Of a stretch of DNA of 5,624 bases, positions 1 to 5,533 are shown piece by piece; positions within the stretch are counted from its first letter, which is position 1; each line of letters starts with the position of its first letter. The position numbers and the translations under genes are program-made. A model generated the notes under the pieces. It did not search any database. It worked only from the letters and a program-made list of their open reading frames with translations, and was not told the DNA's origin. The stretch comes from Porphyromonadaceae bacterium (GTDB taxonomy: Bacteria > Bacteroidota > Bacteroidia > Bacteroidales > CAMTPD01), in contig DLYT01000020.1 of the NCBI GenBank assembly GCA_003447595.1, forward strand, positions 1-5,624, given 5' to 3'.

Positions 1-120
1 ACTCTGAGTAAGAGAAGGGCCCAACGAAATGATTCGTTCTACTTTCTGGGCTAATGCCGCTACAGTAGTCAACAGCACAAAAGCTGTCATTAGGGTTAGT
101 ATGGAGAATAGTCTTTTCAT
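1..120 (-). CDS. BtuF-like periplasmic substrate-binding protein of an ABC transporter (5' end only)
   Basis: Only the first 40 codons are inside the window; the gene continues past the left edge. The ATG at 118-120 opens a typical Sec signal peptide: MKR, then a hydrophobic stretch of about residues 4-22, ending ALA|Q with probable cleavage after residue 24. The mature start, QKVERIISLGPSLTQS, matches the usual opening of BtuF/FecB-type binding proteins (R-I-I-S-L-x-P-S-x-T-E), which bind vitamin B12, haem or ferric siderophores and deliver them to an inner-membrane permease. The start lies only 9 nt after the stop of the Dph6-like gene, so the two are almost certainly co-transcribed and perhaps translationally coupled. 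The cobalamin riboswitch upstream of the unit makes a corrinoid the likely ligand. Family assignment rests on about 16 mature residues plus context; the corrinoid ligand is inferred. Confidence 0.72.
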   Translation of the reverse strand, partial: MKRLFSILTLMTAFVLLTTVAALAQKVERIISLGPSLTQS

Positions 121-129
121 TATTATCGT

Positions 130-780
130 CTATAAATGAATCGGTAAAAAATAATGTCTTTCATCTGCGTATTCGTCTCCTGTTTTAAATTCTACAGGAT
201 GCTTGAACAAAGGTCCATCAAACACGTACGTATGGTATTCTCCATTCTCCCCACAAGGATCTACTCCTTCCATTTCACGCATCGTTGCCACAAGCTGATC
301 ATCCAAGCTTTTCCCAAGCATCGCCTTAAAGCGGTCTTGTTTCAAGACAGATACCAAAATAGCCTTGAACCCTTCCTGAATAAAGTCGTGAAGGATGTCG
401 CGAGTGTCTCTGCCCCATATCGGAAACAACGGAGTGATCTCCGCCTCAGCGCATACACGCTCGATCCAATCACGATGCGCATCGAGATAGATATCACCGA
501 ATACACCATACTGGACGCCTTGTTCTTTGAGTTGTGCTATGATCTTTTTGAGATGGAATTCGTACGAACCGGTAGAGATCGGTTCTTGAATAAGCGGAAT
601 TTGAATAGCTTCGACCTGTGCTGAAATAAGGGCTTTATCCAGACCGTGTGAACGAGACTTATTGCTCTCCGGCTCGCAAAAGTTGACCAAGTAGGCAGCT
701 TCGTTGCCGGGTGTTTTTAAAAATGTGTGCAAGGCAAACATACAATCTTTGCCACCGCTCCATGAAATAAATGCTCTCAT
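130..780 (-). CDS. Dph6-related PP-loop ATPase (COG2102), B12-regulated
   Basis: The product is a 216-residue cytoplasmic protein of the Dph6/COG2102 'diphthine--ammonia ligase' family. Visible hallmarks are the N-terminal PP-loop SGGKD (residues 8-12, after MRAFISW), which binds ATP for adenylation, and the family motifs FPIWGRDT (119-126) and DPCGENGEYHTYVFDGP (174-190). Length is normal for the family. In eukaryotes and archaea the enzyme amidates diphthine on elongation factor 2; bacteria lack that modification, so the automatic product name is unlikely to be right here. It is the first gene after a cobalamin riboswitch and lies 9 nt upstream of a BtuF-like gene. An ATP-dependent amidation or related step in corrinoid salvage is therefore a reasonable inference, but unproven. 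The ATG at 778-780 is the only sensible start because the PP-loop follows at once. No Shine-Dalgarno is visible, as is common in this phylum. Confidence 0.85.
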   Translation of the reverse strand: MRAFISWSGGKDCMFALHTFLKTPGNEAAYLVNFCEPESNKSRSHGLDKALISAQVEAIQIPLIQEPISTGSYEFHLKKIIAQLKEQGVQYGVFGDIYLDAHRDWIERVCAEAEITPLFPIWGRDTRDILHDFIQEGFKAILVSVLKQDRFKAMLGKSLDDQLVATMREMEGVDPCGENGEYHTYVFDGPLFKHPVEFKTGDEYADERHYFLPIHL

Positions 781-830
781 TGAAGTTAGAGAAAATTTAC
801 TGAGAATAAGGCCGCAACGATTTACAGCTC

Positions 831-1045
831 GTAAAAACTTTATTCCCGAAGTTTTACATCAGATAATTATTGAGGCAGGTCTTCCGGCTTGTTTCATCAG
901 AATCTCACCTTCCCGGATTCTACTCCAGTGGCAAACAGAGATCAGATCTATCGCGAAACTTACGGCTGCGGGTACAGCTTCGGTATTGCACCGAATTCCC
1001 ATTTTAAAGTATCATTACAATTTGCTTGCAACTCATACTACCTTC
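831..1045 (-). promoter_or_regulatory. Cobalamin (B12) riboswitch
   Basis: Read on the minus strand, the leader of the Dph6-like gene contains the conserved cobalamin-aptamer elements in order. The P2 arms are AGTAT...ATACT (about 1036-1040 and 1009-1013). The central core GGGAATTCGGTGCAATACCG continues into CTGTACCCGCAGCCGTAAG (958-1000). GCCACTGG follows at 925-932, then GGGAAGGTGAG, and finally the B12 box AAGCCGGAAGACCTGCCTC (872-890). Downstream, a hairpin with arms 849-857 and 831-840 (one bulged A) presents the loop sequence CGGG (845-848). This can pair with CCCG in loop L5 (969-972), the known L5-L13 kissing interaction of this class. No terminator-like stem with a U-run follows before the start codon at 780, so control is probably at translation rather than transcription. 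It should repress the Dph6-like/BtuF-like unit when cobalamin is abundant. The class is very secure; exact ends are approximate. Confidence 0.95.
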
Positions 1046-1050
1046 TTGTG

Positions 1051-1080
1051 CAAATATAATCAGAAACTTTTATCTAACAA
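1051..1080 (-). promoter_or_regulatory. Bacteroidota-type promoter of the B12-controlled unit
   Basis: On the minus strand TATATTTG (1051-1058) matches the -7 consensus TAnnTTTG at all defined positions. A TTG (1078-1080) lies 19 nt upstream, the expected -33 spacing for the Bacteroidota primary sigma factor. Transcription should start near 1043-1045, just where the riboswitch aptamer begins, which supports both calls. Confidence 0.8.
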
Positions 1081-1108
1081 TAAAGAATGTATACAACCAT
1101 GATACGAT

Positions 1109-1166
1109 AAAAAAAAGAGGTGCATCCGATCTTGTTTTAAAACAGCCCCTTGGATACACCTCTTTT
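1109..1166 (-). terminator. Intrinsic terminator of the GH95 gene
   Basis: Arms AAAAGAGGTGCATCC (1113-1127) and GGATACACCTCTTTT (1152-1166) pair at 14 of 15 positions. Read on the minus strand the stem runs into an uninterrupted run of T (down to 1109). It begins 12 nt after the GH95 stop codon. The 24-nt loop contains a second small palindrome, TGTTTTAAAACA. It also insulates GH95 from the B12 unit, whose promoter lies immediately beyond it. Confidence 0.9.
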
Positions 1167-1178
1167 GTCGCTTATTTA

Positions 1179-3575
1179 TCAAATCTCAATCAAATCATTT
1201 GTCAAAGAGATTGACTTTCCTTTTTCAATCGTAATTGGTATGCATCGTTCGCCATAACGAACCATTACATCACCTCCTTCACAAGCATCGCCTCCTTTGA
1301 TAACAGCTTTCTCGAGCTTATTATCTTTCCAATGCAGATCTACCTCATAATCCCCTCGAGCCTTCAAGCCTTTAACAAAGCCATTGGGATACTTTTGAGG
1401 CAAAGCCGGAAGCAAGTTTATTTCTCCGGCATGACTTTGCAACAACATTTCTGTAATAGCCGCTGCAATACCTAAGTTCCCGTCGATCTCCCAATATCCG
1501 GTAAAATTACATGCTAAATTAGGAAACAAGGCCAAGTCGAAATGACGGTCTACAACACGCTGTACACTATCGGGCTCTTCAAATCTTGCCCAGAAAACAG
1601 CAGGAAAAGTACCTGTCCAGCTACCACTATTGTACGTATAACCCGGACGACGGTATTCTATGGTTTTACGAAATGCCTGAGCCAATTCGGGTGTACCACG
1701 CAATGTGATTTGATTACCTACACCAAAAGCCCAGCCATGTCCTACTTGTCCACTCATTGGATAAGAAGGTTCCCAATCGTCGTTCCATTCTTGCAACTGA
1801 CCGGTTCGCGGGCTTATTTTCATCGGTGCCAATTGCTTGTAAGCTTGCTGAACTTGACTTTTGAAATCTACATCACCCAGCAATTGAGCGGCACTCATGG
1901 TATTTTCAAACAAAGCTCTGACAATCTGCATGTCCTGAGCCGATCCTACGCAAGCCCATCCGGTTGTACCATCCGGCTTTACAAATCCATTTTCGAACGA
2001 CTCCGAAGGAATGGTCACCAAATATCCATCATTATCCTTTTGCAAGTTGTCAAGATAAAAAAGAGAGGCATTCTTTAGCAAGTCATAGTTTGCATTTAGA
2101 AAATCGAGATCTTTGGTAAACTGATACTGATCCCAAATATGCTGACACAACCAAGCTCCGCCCACTTGAAACAACGAATACAATCCGGTACCACCGACCA
2201 TCCAGGTCGTACGCCAAATATCAAGATTGTGATGCGCCATCCAACCTCTCGAATTGTATAAATTCTTCGCTGTCTTTGCGCCATCAACCGAAGCCTCCCT
2301 GATCATATCAATCATGGGAAGATGACATTCGGATAGATTCGTGGGTCCGGCAATCCAGTAATTGATTTCCGCATTGCAATTAATTGTCCAGTTTGCACTC
2401 CATCCCGGTTGCAACAAGTGATTCCAGATCCCTTGCAGGTTGGTAGGCTGCGATCCCGGACGAGAAGAGGATATAAGTAAATAACGGGCAAACTGAAAAT
2501 AGAGTGATGTAAGAGCCGGATCTTCGCCTGCTTTGTATTTTTCGATACGTTCATCGATAGGCAATTTTGCATCATCTGTTTCACCTAAATTGATGGAAAC
2601 ACGATCAAAAAGACTTGAATAGTCTTTTTCATGTGCTTGCTGCAAATCGGCATAATTCTTATTCACCAGAGGATCCATATATCCTTTGACCAGCATCTTT
2701 TCGTCTTTACCGTCTTTGTATGGATCTTTGTCAAAACCGTTAAAACTCGTAGCTGCGACAAATACAAACGTTGCTTCGTTCGCATTCTTTACCGACAATT
2801 TATCGTCATTCTTTTCCAACGTTCCGCCTTGTGGTTTCACTAGCAAACGGCTCTCAAAGCGCATTCCTTTTCCATCTTCATAAATGGGAGGATGTACTCC
2901 TTCGTAATTGGGCTCGATATGAATAGGGGCATTTCCCTGCAAAACAACTTGATTTCCGTCGACATACGATTTGCTTTTAACCAAGCTACCCAGTGCTGCA
3001 TCAAAGTTTACACTTCCTTTTTTATCGGCCGATACATGCATTACAATCGCCTGATCGGGATAAGACGCAAACACTTCTCGTTTAAACTGTACTCCATCTT
3101 TTGTCGTGTATGTGATGGTAACGAGTCCGCGATTTAAGTCAAGCTCACGTTTATAATCAGTCACTTCGCCTGTATTCTTCCAGTCAACAATTAAATCGGC
3201 AAGGGGCATATAACTCTGATTCCAAGGTCCCAGCAAATGCTGATCGATCAATCCCTGAGCCTCATGTGTTTTATCAGCAAGCAACAACGACCTGATATCA
3301 TCGAGGTACTTATACGTACCGGGACGCTGCAAATCGCGAGGTTCTCCACTCCAAAACGTGTCATCGTTCATTTTAATTGTATCCACATCGACAGCTCCAT
3401 ATACCAAGCCCCCCAGACGACCATTACCAATAGGAGTAGCCTGATTCCAAGCCGCTGCAGGCTTGTTAGTAAACATAATTGTAGAAGATGGTATAATCTC
3501 TTTGGGTTGTTCGCAACTATAATAGATAGCCGGCAACACAACCAAGACTTTCAACACCTGTGTTTTTCTTTTCAT
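1179..3575 (-). CDS. GH95-family glycoside hydrolase (alpha-L-fucosidase/alpha-L-galactosidase type), probable lipoprotein
   Basis: The product has 798 residues, normal for GH95, whose inverting exo-enzymes release terminal alpha-L-fucose or alpha-L-galactose. Residues 1-21 look like a lipoprotein signal (basic start, hydrophobic core, YYSC with Cys21), though Tyr at -3 is not a classical lipobox. About 33-275 is the N-terminal beta domain, opening with the family pattern AWNQATPIGNGRLGGLVYG and MNDDTFWSG. About 350-700 is the alpha/alpha barrel, and about 715-790 is a C-terminal beta domain starting LLPALP. By family pattern the catalytic set would be Asn399 and Asn401 (TINCNAEINYW), Glu528 (PSESFENG) and Asp698 (EIDGN). 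Two oddities stand out: the GHRHLSHLYG block of typical members is replaced by VGHGWAFGVG near 611-620, and Thr397 sits where many fucosidases have His. It appears monocistronic, with its own terminator and no SusC/D partner in view. The family call is firm; the substrate is not. Confidence 0.88.
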   Translation of the reverse strand: MKRKTQVLKVLVVLPAIYYSCEQPKEIIPSSTIMFTNKPAAAWNQATPIGNGRLGGLVYGAVDVDTIKMNDDTFWSGEPRDLQRPGTYKYLDDIRSLLLADKTHEAQGLIDQHLLGPWNQSYMPLADLIVDWKNTGEVTDYKRELDLNRGLVTITYTTKDGVQFKREVFASYPDQAIVMHVSADKKGSVNFDAALGSLVKSKSYVDGNQVVLQGNAPIHIEPNYEGVHPPIYEDGKGMRFESRLLVKPQGGTLEKNDDKLSVKNANEATFVFVAATSFNGFDKDPYKDGKDEKMLVKGYMDPLVNKNYADLQQAHEKDYSSLFDRVSINLGETDDAKLPIDERIEKYKAGEDPALTSLYFQFARYLLISSSRPGSQPTNLQGIWNHLLQPGWSANWTINCNAEINYWIAGPTNLSECHLPMIDMIREASVDGAKTAKNLYNSRGWMAHHNLDIWRTTWMVGGTGLYSLFQVGGAWLCQHIWDQYQFTKDLDFLNANYDLLKNASLFYLDNLQKDNDGYLVTIPSESFENGFVKPDGTTGWACVGSAQDMQIVRALFENTMSAAQLLGDVDFKSQVQQAYKQLAPMKISPRTGQLQEWNDDWEPSYPMSGQVGHGWAFGVGNQITLRGTPELAQAFRKTIEYRRPGYTYNSGSWTGTFPAVFWARFEEPDSVQRVVDRHFDLALFPNLACNFTGYWEIDGNLGIAAAITEMLLQSHAGEINLLPALPQKYPNGFVKGLKARGDYEVDLHWKDNKLEKAVIKGGDACEGGDVMVRYGERCIPITIEKGKSISLTNDLIEI

Positions 3576-3648
3576 AAAATGGTATTTTAATATCCAGCTT
3601 TCTGATCAAGCTGTGGATTAAACTGTTAGAAGAAATAAATTAGATGCT

Positions 3649-3682
3649 CAAATTTAAACTTTATTTTTTTAACTTATAGCAA
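3649..3682 (-). promoter_or_regulatory. Tentative promoter of the GH95 gene
   Basis: TAAATTTG on the minus strand (3649-3656) fits the -7 consensus TAnnTTTG. The nearest TTG upstream (3680-3682) is 23 nt away, longer than the usual 19-21, so the -33 part is doubtful. The implied leader of about 67 nt contains a 6-bp hairpin, CAGCTT (3595-3600) with AAGCTG (3608-3613). The surrounding AT-rich sequence makes a chance match possible. Confidence 0.4.
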
Positions 3683-3812
3683 TTTTGTTATATAATAAAT
3701 ATTTAATACTTTTTATTTTGAAAATATGCTCTCATAGATTTAACTACTCTTGTGTATCTCTATTATAAAGGATGTTTCACTATTCAAGATACCACAAGTA
3801 GCATGAAGTAAA

Positions 3813-3829
3813 AAGCAATGATATTGCTT
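3813..3829. repeat. Short perfect inverted repeat upstream of ywbE
   Basis: AAGCAAT and ATTGCTT are perfect 7-nt arms around the 3-nt centre GAT, about 40 nt before the ywbE start codon. No T-run follows, so it is not a terminator. An operator for a dimeric regulator or a small leader hairpin are both possible; nothing in the sequence identifies a regulator. Confidence 0.5.
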
Positions 3830-3869
3830 GCTTATGGTATATTGGTTATCTTCGCCAATAAAAAGAAGA

Positions 3870-4085
3870 ATGACAAATCTGGATGGACGCAAACGTAGCA
3901 ATGTAAGACCGGGACAGTTGGTGAATATCGTGCTTAAGGCCGATCAACGCACAGGCGAACTAACCGAAGGTATTATTAAAAGGTTACTGACCAAATCGCC
4001 TAATCACCCACATGGGATCAAGGTACAACTCGATACCGGTGAAGTAGGACGTGTGAAGGAAATTCTAGAAGATTGGGACGAGTAG
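3870..4085 (+). CDS. ywbE: YwbE family protein (DUF2196), function unknown
   Basis: The product is a 71-residue soluble protein with the signatures of the small YwbE family known from Bacillus and many Bacteroidota: VRPGQLVNIVLKADQRTGEL (residues 12-31), then SPNHPHGIKVQL (43-54) and GEVGRVKEIL (57-66). The family is predicted to be a compact beta-rich domain; no biochemical role is established and I do not propose one. I chose the ATG at 3870 because it follows a purine-rich stretch (AAAAAGAAGA) and gives the usual family N-terminus. An in-frame TTG at 3828 would add 14 residues without family resemblance. The gene stands alone on the plus strand, converges with the YchJ-like gene, and is followed 16 nt later by the first of two strong hairpins. 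Confidence 0.88.
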   Translation: MTNLDGRKRSNVRPGQLVNIVLKADQRTGELTEGIIKRLLTKSPNHPHGIKVQLDTGEVGRVKEILEDWDE

Positions 4086-4101
4086 TTTTGATCTATATGA
4101 A

Positions 4102-4137
4102 AACAGAATCGTCAGGTCGGCACCTGACGATTCTGTT
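4102..4137. terminator. Perfect 16-bp hairpin, terminator between convergent genes (first of a related pair)
   Basis: AACAGAATCGTCAGGT (4102-4117) and its exact reverse complement (4122-4137) enclose the 4-nt loop CGGC. On the minus strand the stem runs into GTTTTC, so it most plausibly stops transcripts from the YchJ-like gene. It begins 16 nt after the ywbE stop, so it may also act on that transcript, although only a weak T-run follows on the plus strand. Confidence 0.75.
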
Positions 4138-4142
4138 ATAGT

Positions 4143-4184
4143 GAAGAATGAATCGTCAGAAGGCGACCTGACGATTCACTCTTC
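4143..4184 (+). terminator. Second related hairpin, probable ywbE terminator
   Basis: Arms 4143-4159 (GAAGAATGAATCGTCAG) and 4168-4184 (CTGACGATTCACTCTTC) pair at 16 of 17 positions around an 8-nt loop. A T-rich stretch follows on the plus strand (GTTTACTTTATTTTG). The AATCGTCAG/CTGACGATT core is identical to that of the hairpin at 4102-4137, so one looks like a copy of the other or both are members of a repeat family. Confidence 0.65.
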
Positions 4185-4231
4185 GTTTACTTTATTTTGA
4201 AACCCTACAAGGTCTCGATGCAAAGGTTGCT

Positions 4232-4627
4232 TTAAAAATGTTTGCCCGAAACGTAGACCCATTCGCCGTTCTCTTTTTCAAAGATCGACTCCTCCTTAAT
4301 CTGATCTACCTTTCCACCTTCCATAAAAAGGGCTCTGAACGTAACCATTCCGGTATTGTCTGCCTCCTCCCCTTTTTCTTTCCGTAAGATTTCGAGCTTA
4401 ACCCATTTCACTGATTTTGCCCAACGCTTGATGTCTGCTTTGTCGCTAAGCGGACGCGTAGACGAATGCCAGCTTTTCATCAGATAGTCAACATCGGCTT
4501 TTGTAAAAGCGGTATAGCGCGAACGCATCAGTCGCTCTGCTGTAGGTGCCGAGATTCGTCCTTCGATGATTGCACCGCAACATTGACTGTACGTATTTTG
4601 TGAGCCGCAAGGGCAAAGTTGTTCCAT
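4232..4627 (-). CDS. YchJ-like SEC-C motif protein (UPF0225)
   Basis: The product has 131 residues. It opens with a zinc-binding SEC-C motif (CPCGSQNTYSQCC, ligands Cys5, Cys7, Cys16 and Cys17). The conserved YchJ core follows: APTAERLMRSRYTAFTKADVDYL (about 27-49), the WHSSTRP stretch (53-59) and an NTF2-like second half with VKWVKLEIL (73-81). The family is widespread, cytoplasmic and without an established reaction; the SEC-C motif is known from SecA, where it binds zinc and ligands such as SecB. Escherichia coli YchJ carries a second SEC-C motif at its C-terminus. This protein ends at GKHF without one, as shorter family members do. A weak promoter pattern (TAATTTAG at 4652-4659, minus strand, TTG 23 nt upstream) lies in the 127-bp gap shared with the divergent DUF4476 gene. 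The only Shine-Dalgarno-like AGGAG is about 20 nt upstream, too far to be useful. Confidence 0.88.
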   Translation of the reverse strand: MEQLCPCGSQNTYSQCCGAIIEGRISAPTAERLMRSRYTAFTKADVDYLMKSWHSSTRPLSDKADIKRWAKSVKWVKLEILRKEKGEEADNTGMVTFRALFMEGGKVDQIKEESIFEKENGEWVYVSGKHF

Positions 4628-4689
4628 ATCGTATGTTTCTTATTACTCCTGCTAAATTACAATTATTTTTATTGCGAAGGCGCAAAGGC

Positions 4690-4719
4690 TTGCCAGTTTG
4701 ATTTATTTGAATAGTTTTG
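4690..4719 (+). promoter_or_regulatory. Bacteroidota-type promoter of the DUF4476 lipoprotein gene
   Basis: TAGTTTTG (4712-4719) matches TAnnTTTG fully and TTG (4690-4692) is exactly 19 nt upstream. The predicted start near 4726 gives a leader of about 29 nt. The -33 end lies beside the tentative divergent promoter of the YchJ-like gene. Confidence 0.75.
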
Positions 4720-4754
4720 CAAAAAACATATTAACCAACCACAAAACAAAATGT

Positions 4755-5399
4755 ATGAGTAATCTATTTAAAACCTTAATGATGGGGATCATCGTTGTTA
4801 CGTTTAGTGCCTGCGGATCTCTTTTTTACGAAACCAACAAAGCATTGCAGGTAGAGTCCGGAATGACGAAAGAAGAAGTGACCACCCTTATGGGAAAACC
4901 AACTCACCGAAGTTTCGACGACTATCAAGAGCAATGGGAATATAAATCTTTGACTAGTTCGGGAAGAGAGTATAATGTCTCGATTATAACCTTTAAGAAA
5001 GGACGTGTTGTGAGCATGGACTCGTTTAGCGAACCGGCACCTGTGGCTCCCAACAACTCAAACGTGGGTGTAATTGTAGGACCGGGCCCTGTGGTAATCC
5101 CTGCCAAACCAAATCGTTTCGAACAATTCTACAACAACGTAAAGTCGGAACCATTTAAAGACGGTAAGTTCAAGGTGCTTCGCATCGGTGTAACCAACGG
5201 TAGATTTACCTGTGCTGAAGTAGCACAAATGATGAACATCTTCTCCTTTGATGATGATAAACTCGACGTATTGTACATCATGGGGCCACACATCTACGAC
5301 TTTGAGAACTTCAAGGTGGTATTGAAAGCCCTCACCTTCTCGAGTTCGAAAGAGAAAGCAGAAGACTACATCGAAGGCATCATCAAGAATAGACGCTAA
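4755..5399 (+). CDS. Lipoprotein with BamE/SmpA-like domain and C-terminal DUF4476
   Basis: The product has 214 residues. A short basic start and hydrophobic core lead into the lipobox FSAC, with Cys20 as lipidation site. About 27-85 resembles the small BamE/SmpA/OmlA fold: SGMTKEEVTTLMGKPTH, then a WEY pair and ITFKKGRVVS. A Pro/Asn/Gly-rich linker (about 93-119) leads to about 120-209, which matches DUF4476 (FEQFYNNVKSEPF, then F-x-C-A-E-V-A-Q-M-M and FDDDKLDVLYIM). The role of DUF4476 is unknown; the BamE-like part suggests an envelope location and protein contacts, but this is not evidence of a role in the BAM complex. An in-frame TTG at 4700 would extend the protein by 19 residues ahead of the signal peptide and begins upstream of the predicted promoter -7 element, so ATG 4755 is preferred. 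No Shine-Dalgarno is visible; the leader is A-rich just before the start. Confidence 0.85.
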   Translation: MSNLFKTLMMGIIVVTFSACGSLFYETNKALQVESGMTKEEVTTLMGKPTHRSFDDYQEQWEYKSLTSSGREYNVSIITFKKGRVVSMDSFSEPAPVAPNNSNVGVIVGPGPVVIPAKPNRFEQFYNNVKSEPFKDGKFKVLRIGVTNGRFTCAEVAQMMNIFSFDDDKLDVLYIMGPHIYDFENFKVVLKALTFSSSKEKAEDYIEGIIKNRR

Positions 5400-5433
5400 G
5401 ATCAACACGACATTCTCAATTGCTAGTATAAAT

Positions 5434-5468
5434 AAACCCAGCCTCTATCAAGAAGCTGGGTTTTATTG
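5434..5468 (+). terminator. Intrinsic terminator of the DUF4476 gene
   Basis: AAACCCAGC (5434-5442) and GCTGGGTTT (5455-5463) form a perfect 9-bp stem. After one mismatch, three more pairs extend it inward around the loop ATCA. The run TTTTATT follows on the plus strand. It lies 34 nt after the stop codon. Confidence 0.88.
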
Positions 5469-5533
5469 TATCATCGTATTTTATATCTAATAGAACCAAC
5501 CATCAAAGCCTATCCATAAACAACGTCGATATA

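Larger units (their letters stand above)
3576..3869. other. AT-rich intergenic region between divergent GH95 and ywbE genes
   Basis: I find no convincing gene here. The region holds the tentative GH95 promoter and two inverted repeats nearer the ywbE side. A long interrupted one pairs CTTGTGTATCT (3749-3759) with AGATACCACAAG (3787-3798). A compact one has arms AAGCAAT and ATTGCTT (3813-3829). For ywbE only a weak promoter match is visible: TTG at 3824-3826, a 20-nt gap and TATCTTCG at 3847-3854 (7 of 8 pattern positions if the fixed bases are scored loosely). This would leave a very short leader. Confidence 0.6.

Noticed and set aside
154..624. A plus-strand open frame opposite the Dph6-like gene
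   Set aside because: It is fully covered by a gene with clear PP-loop and DPCGENGEYHT motifs; the antisense translation resembles no protein.
704..1214. Two plus-strand open frames across the gap left of the GH95 gene
   Set aside because: They overlap the cobalamin riboswitch, its promoter and the GH95 terminator, all on the other strand, and have no plausible start region or domain.
1542..2078. A long plus-strand open frame (178 codons), and several others inside 2096-3590 on both strands
   Set aside because: They lie antisense to or out of frame within the GH95 gene, whose whole length shows family motifs, and their translations have no recognisable domains or compositional sense.
3721..3752. 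Possible plus-strand promoter with TACTCTTG near 3745-3752
   Set aside because: One mismatch to TAnnTTTG, and the only upstream TTG is 24 nt away; it is also inside the interrupted inverted repeat.
5058..5408. A minus-strand open frame (116 codons) inside the DUF4476 gene
   Set aside because: It is antisense to a gene with a lipobox, recognisable domains and its own promoter and terminator; the translation shows no domain.
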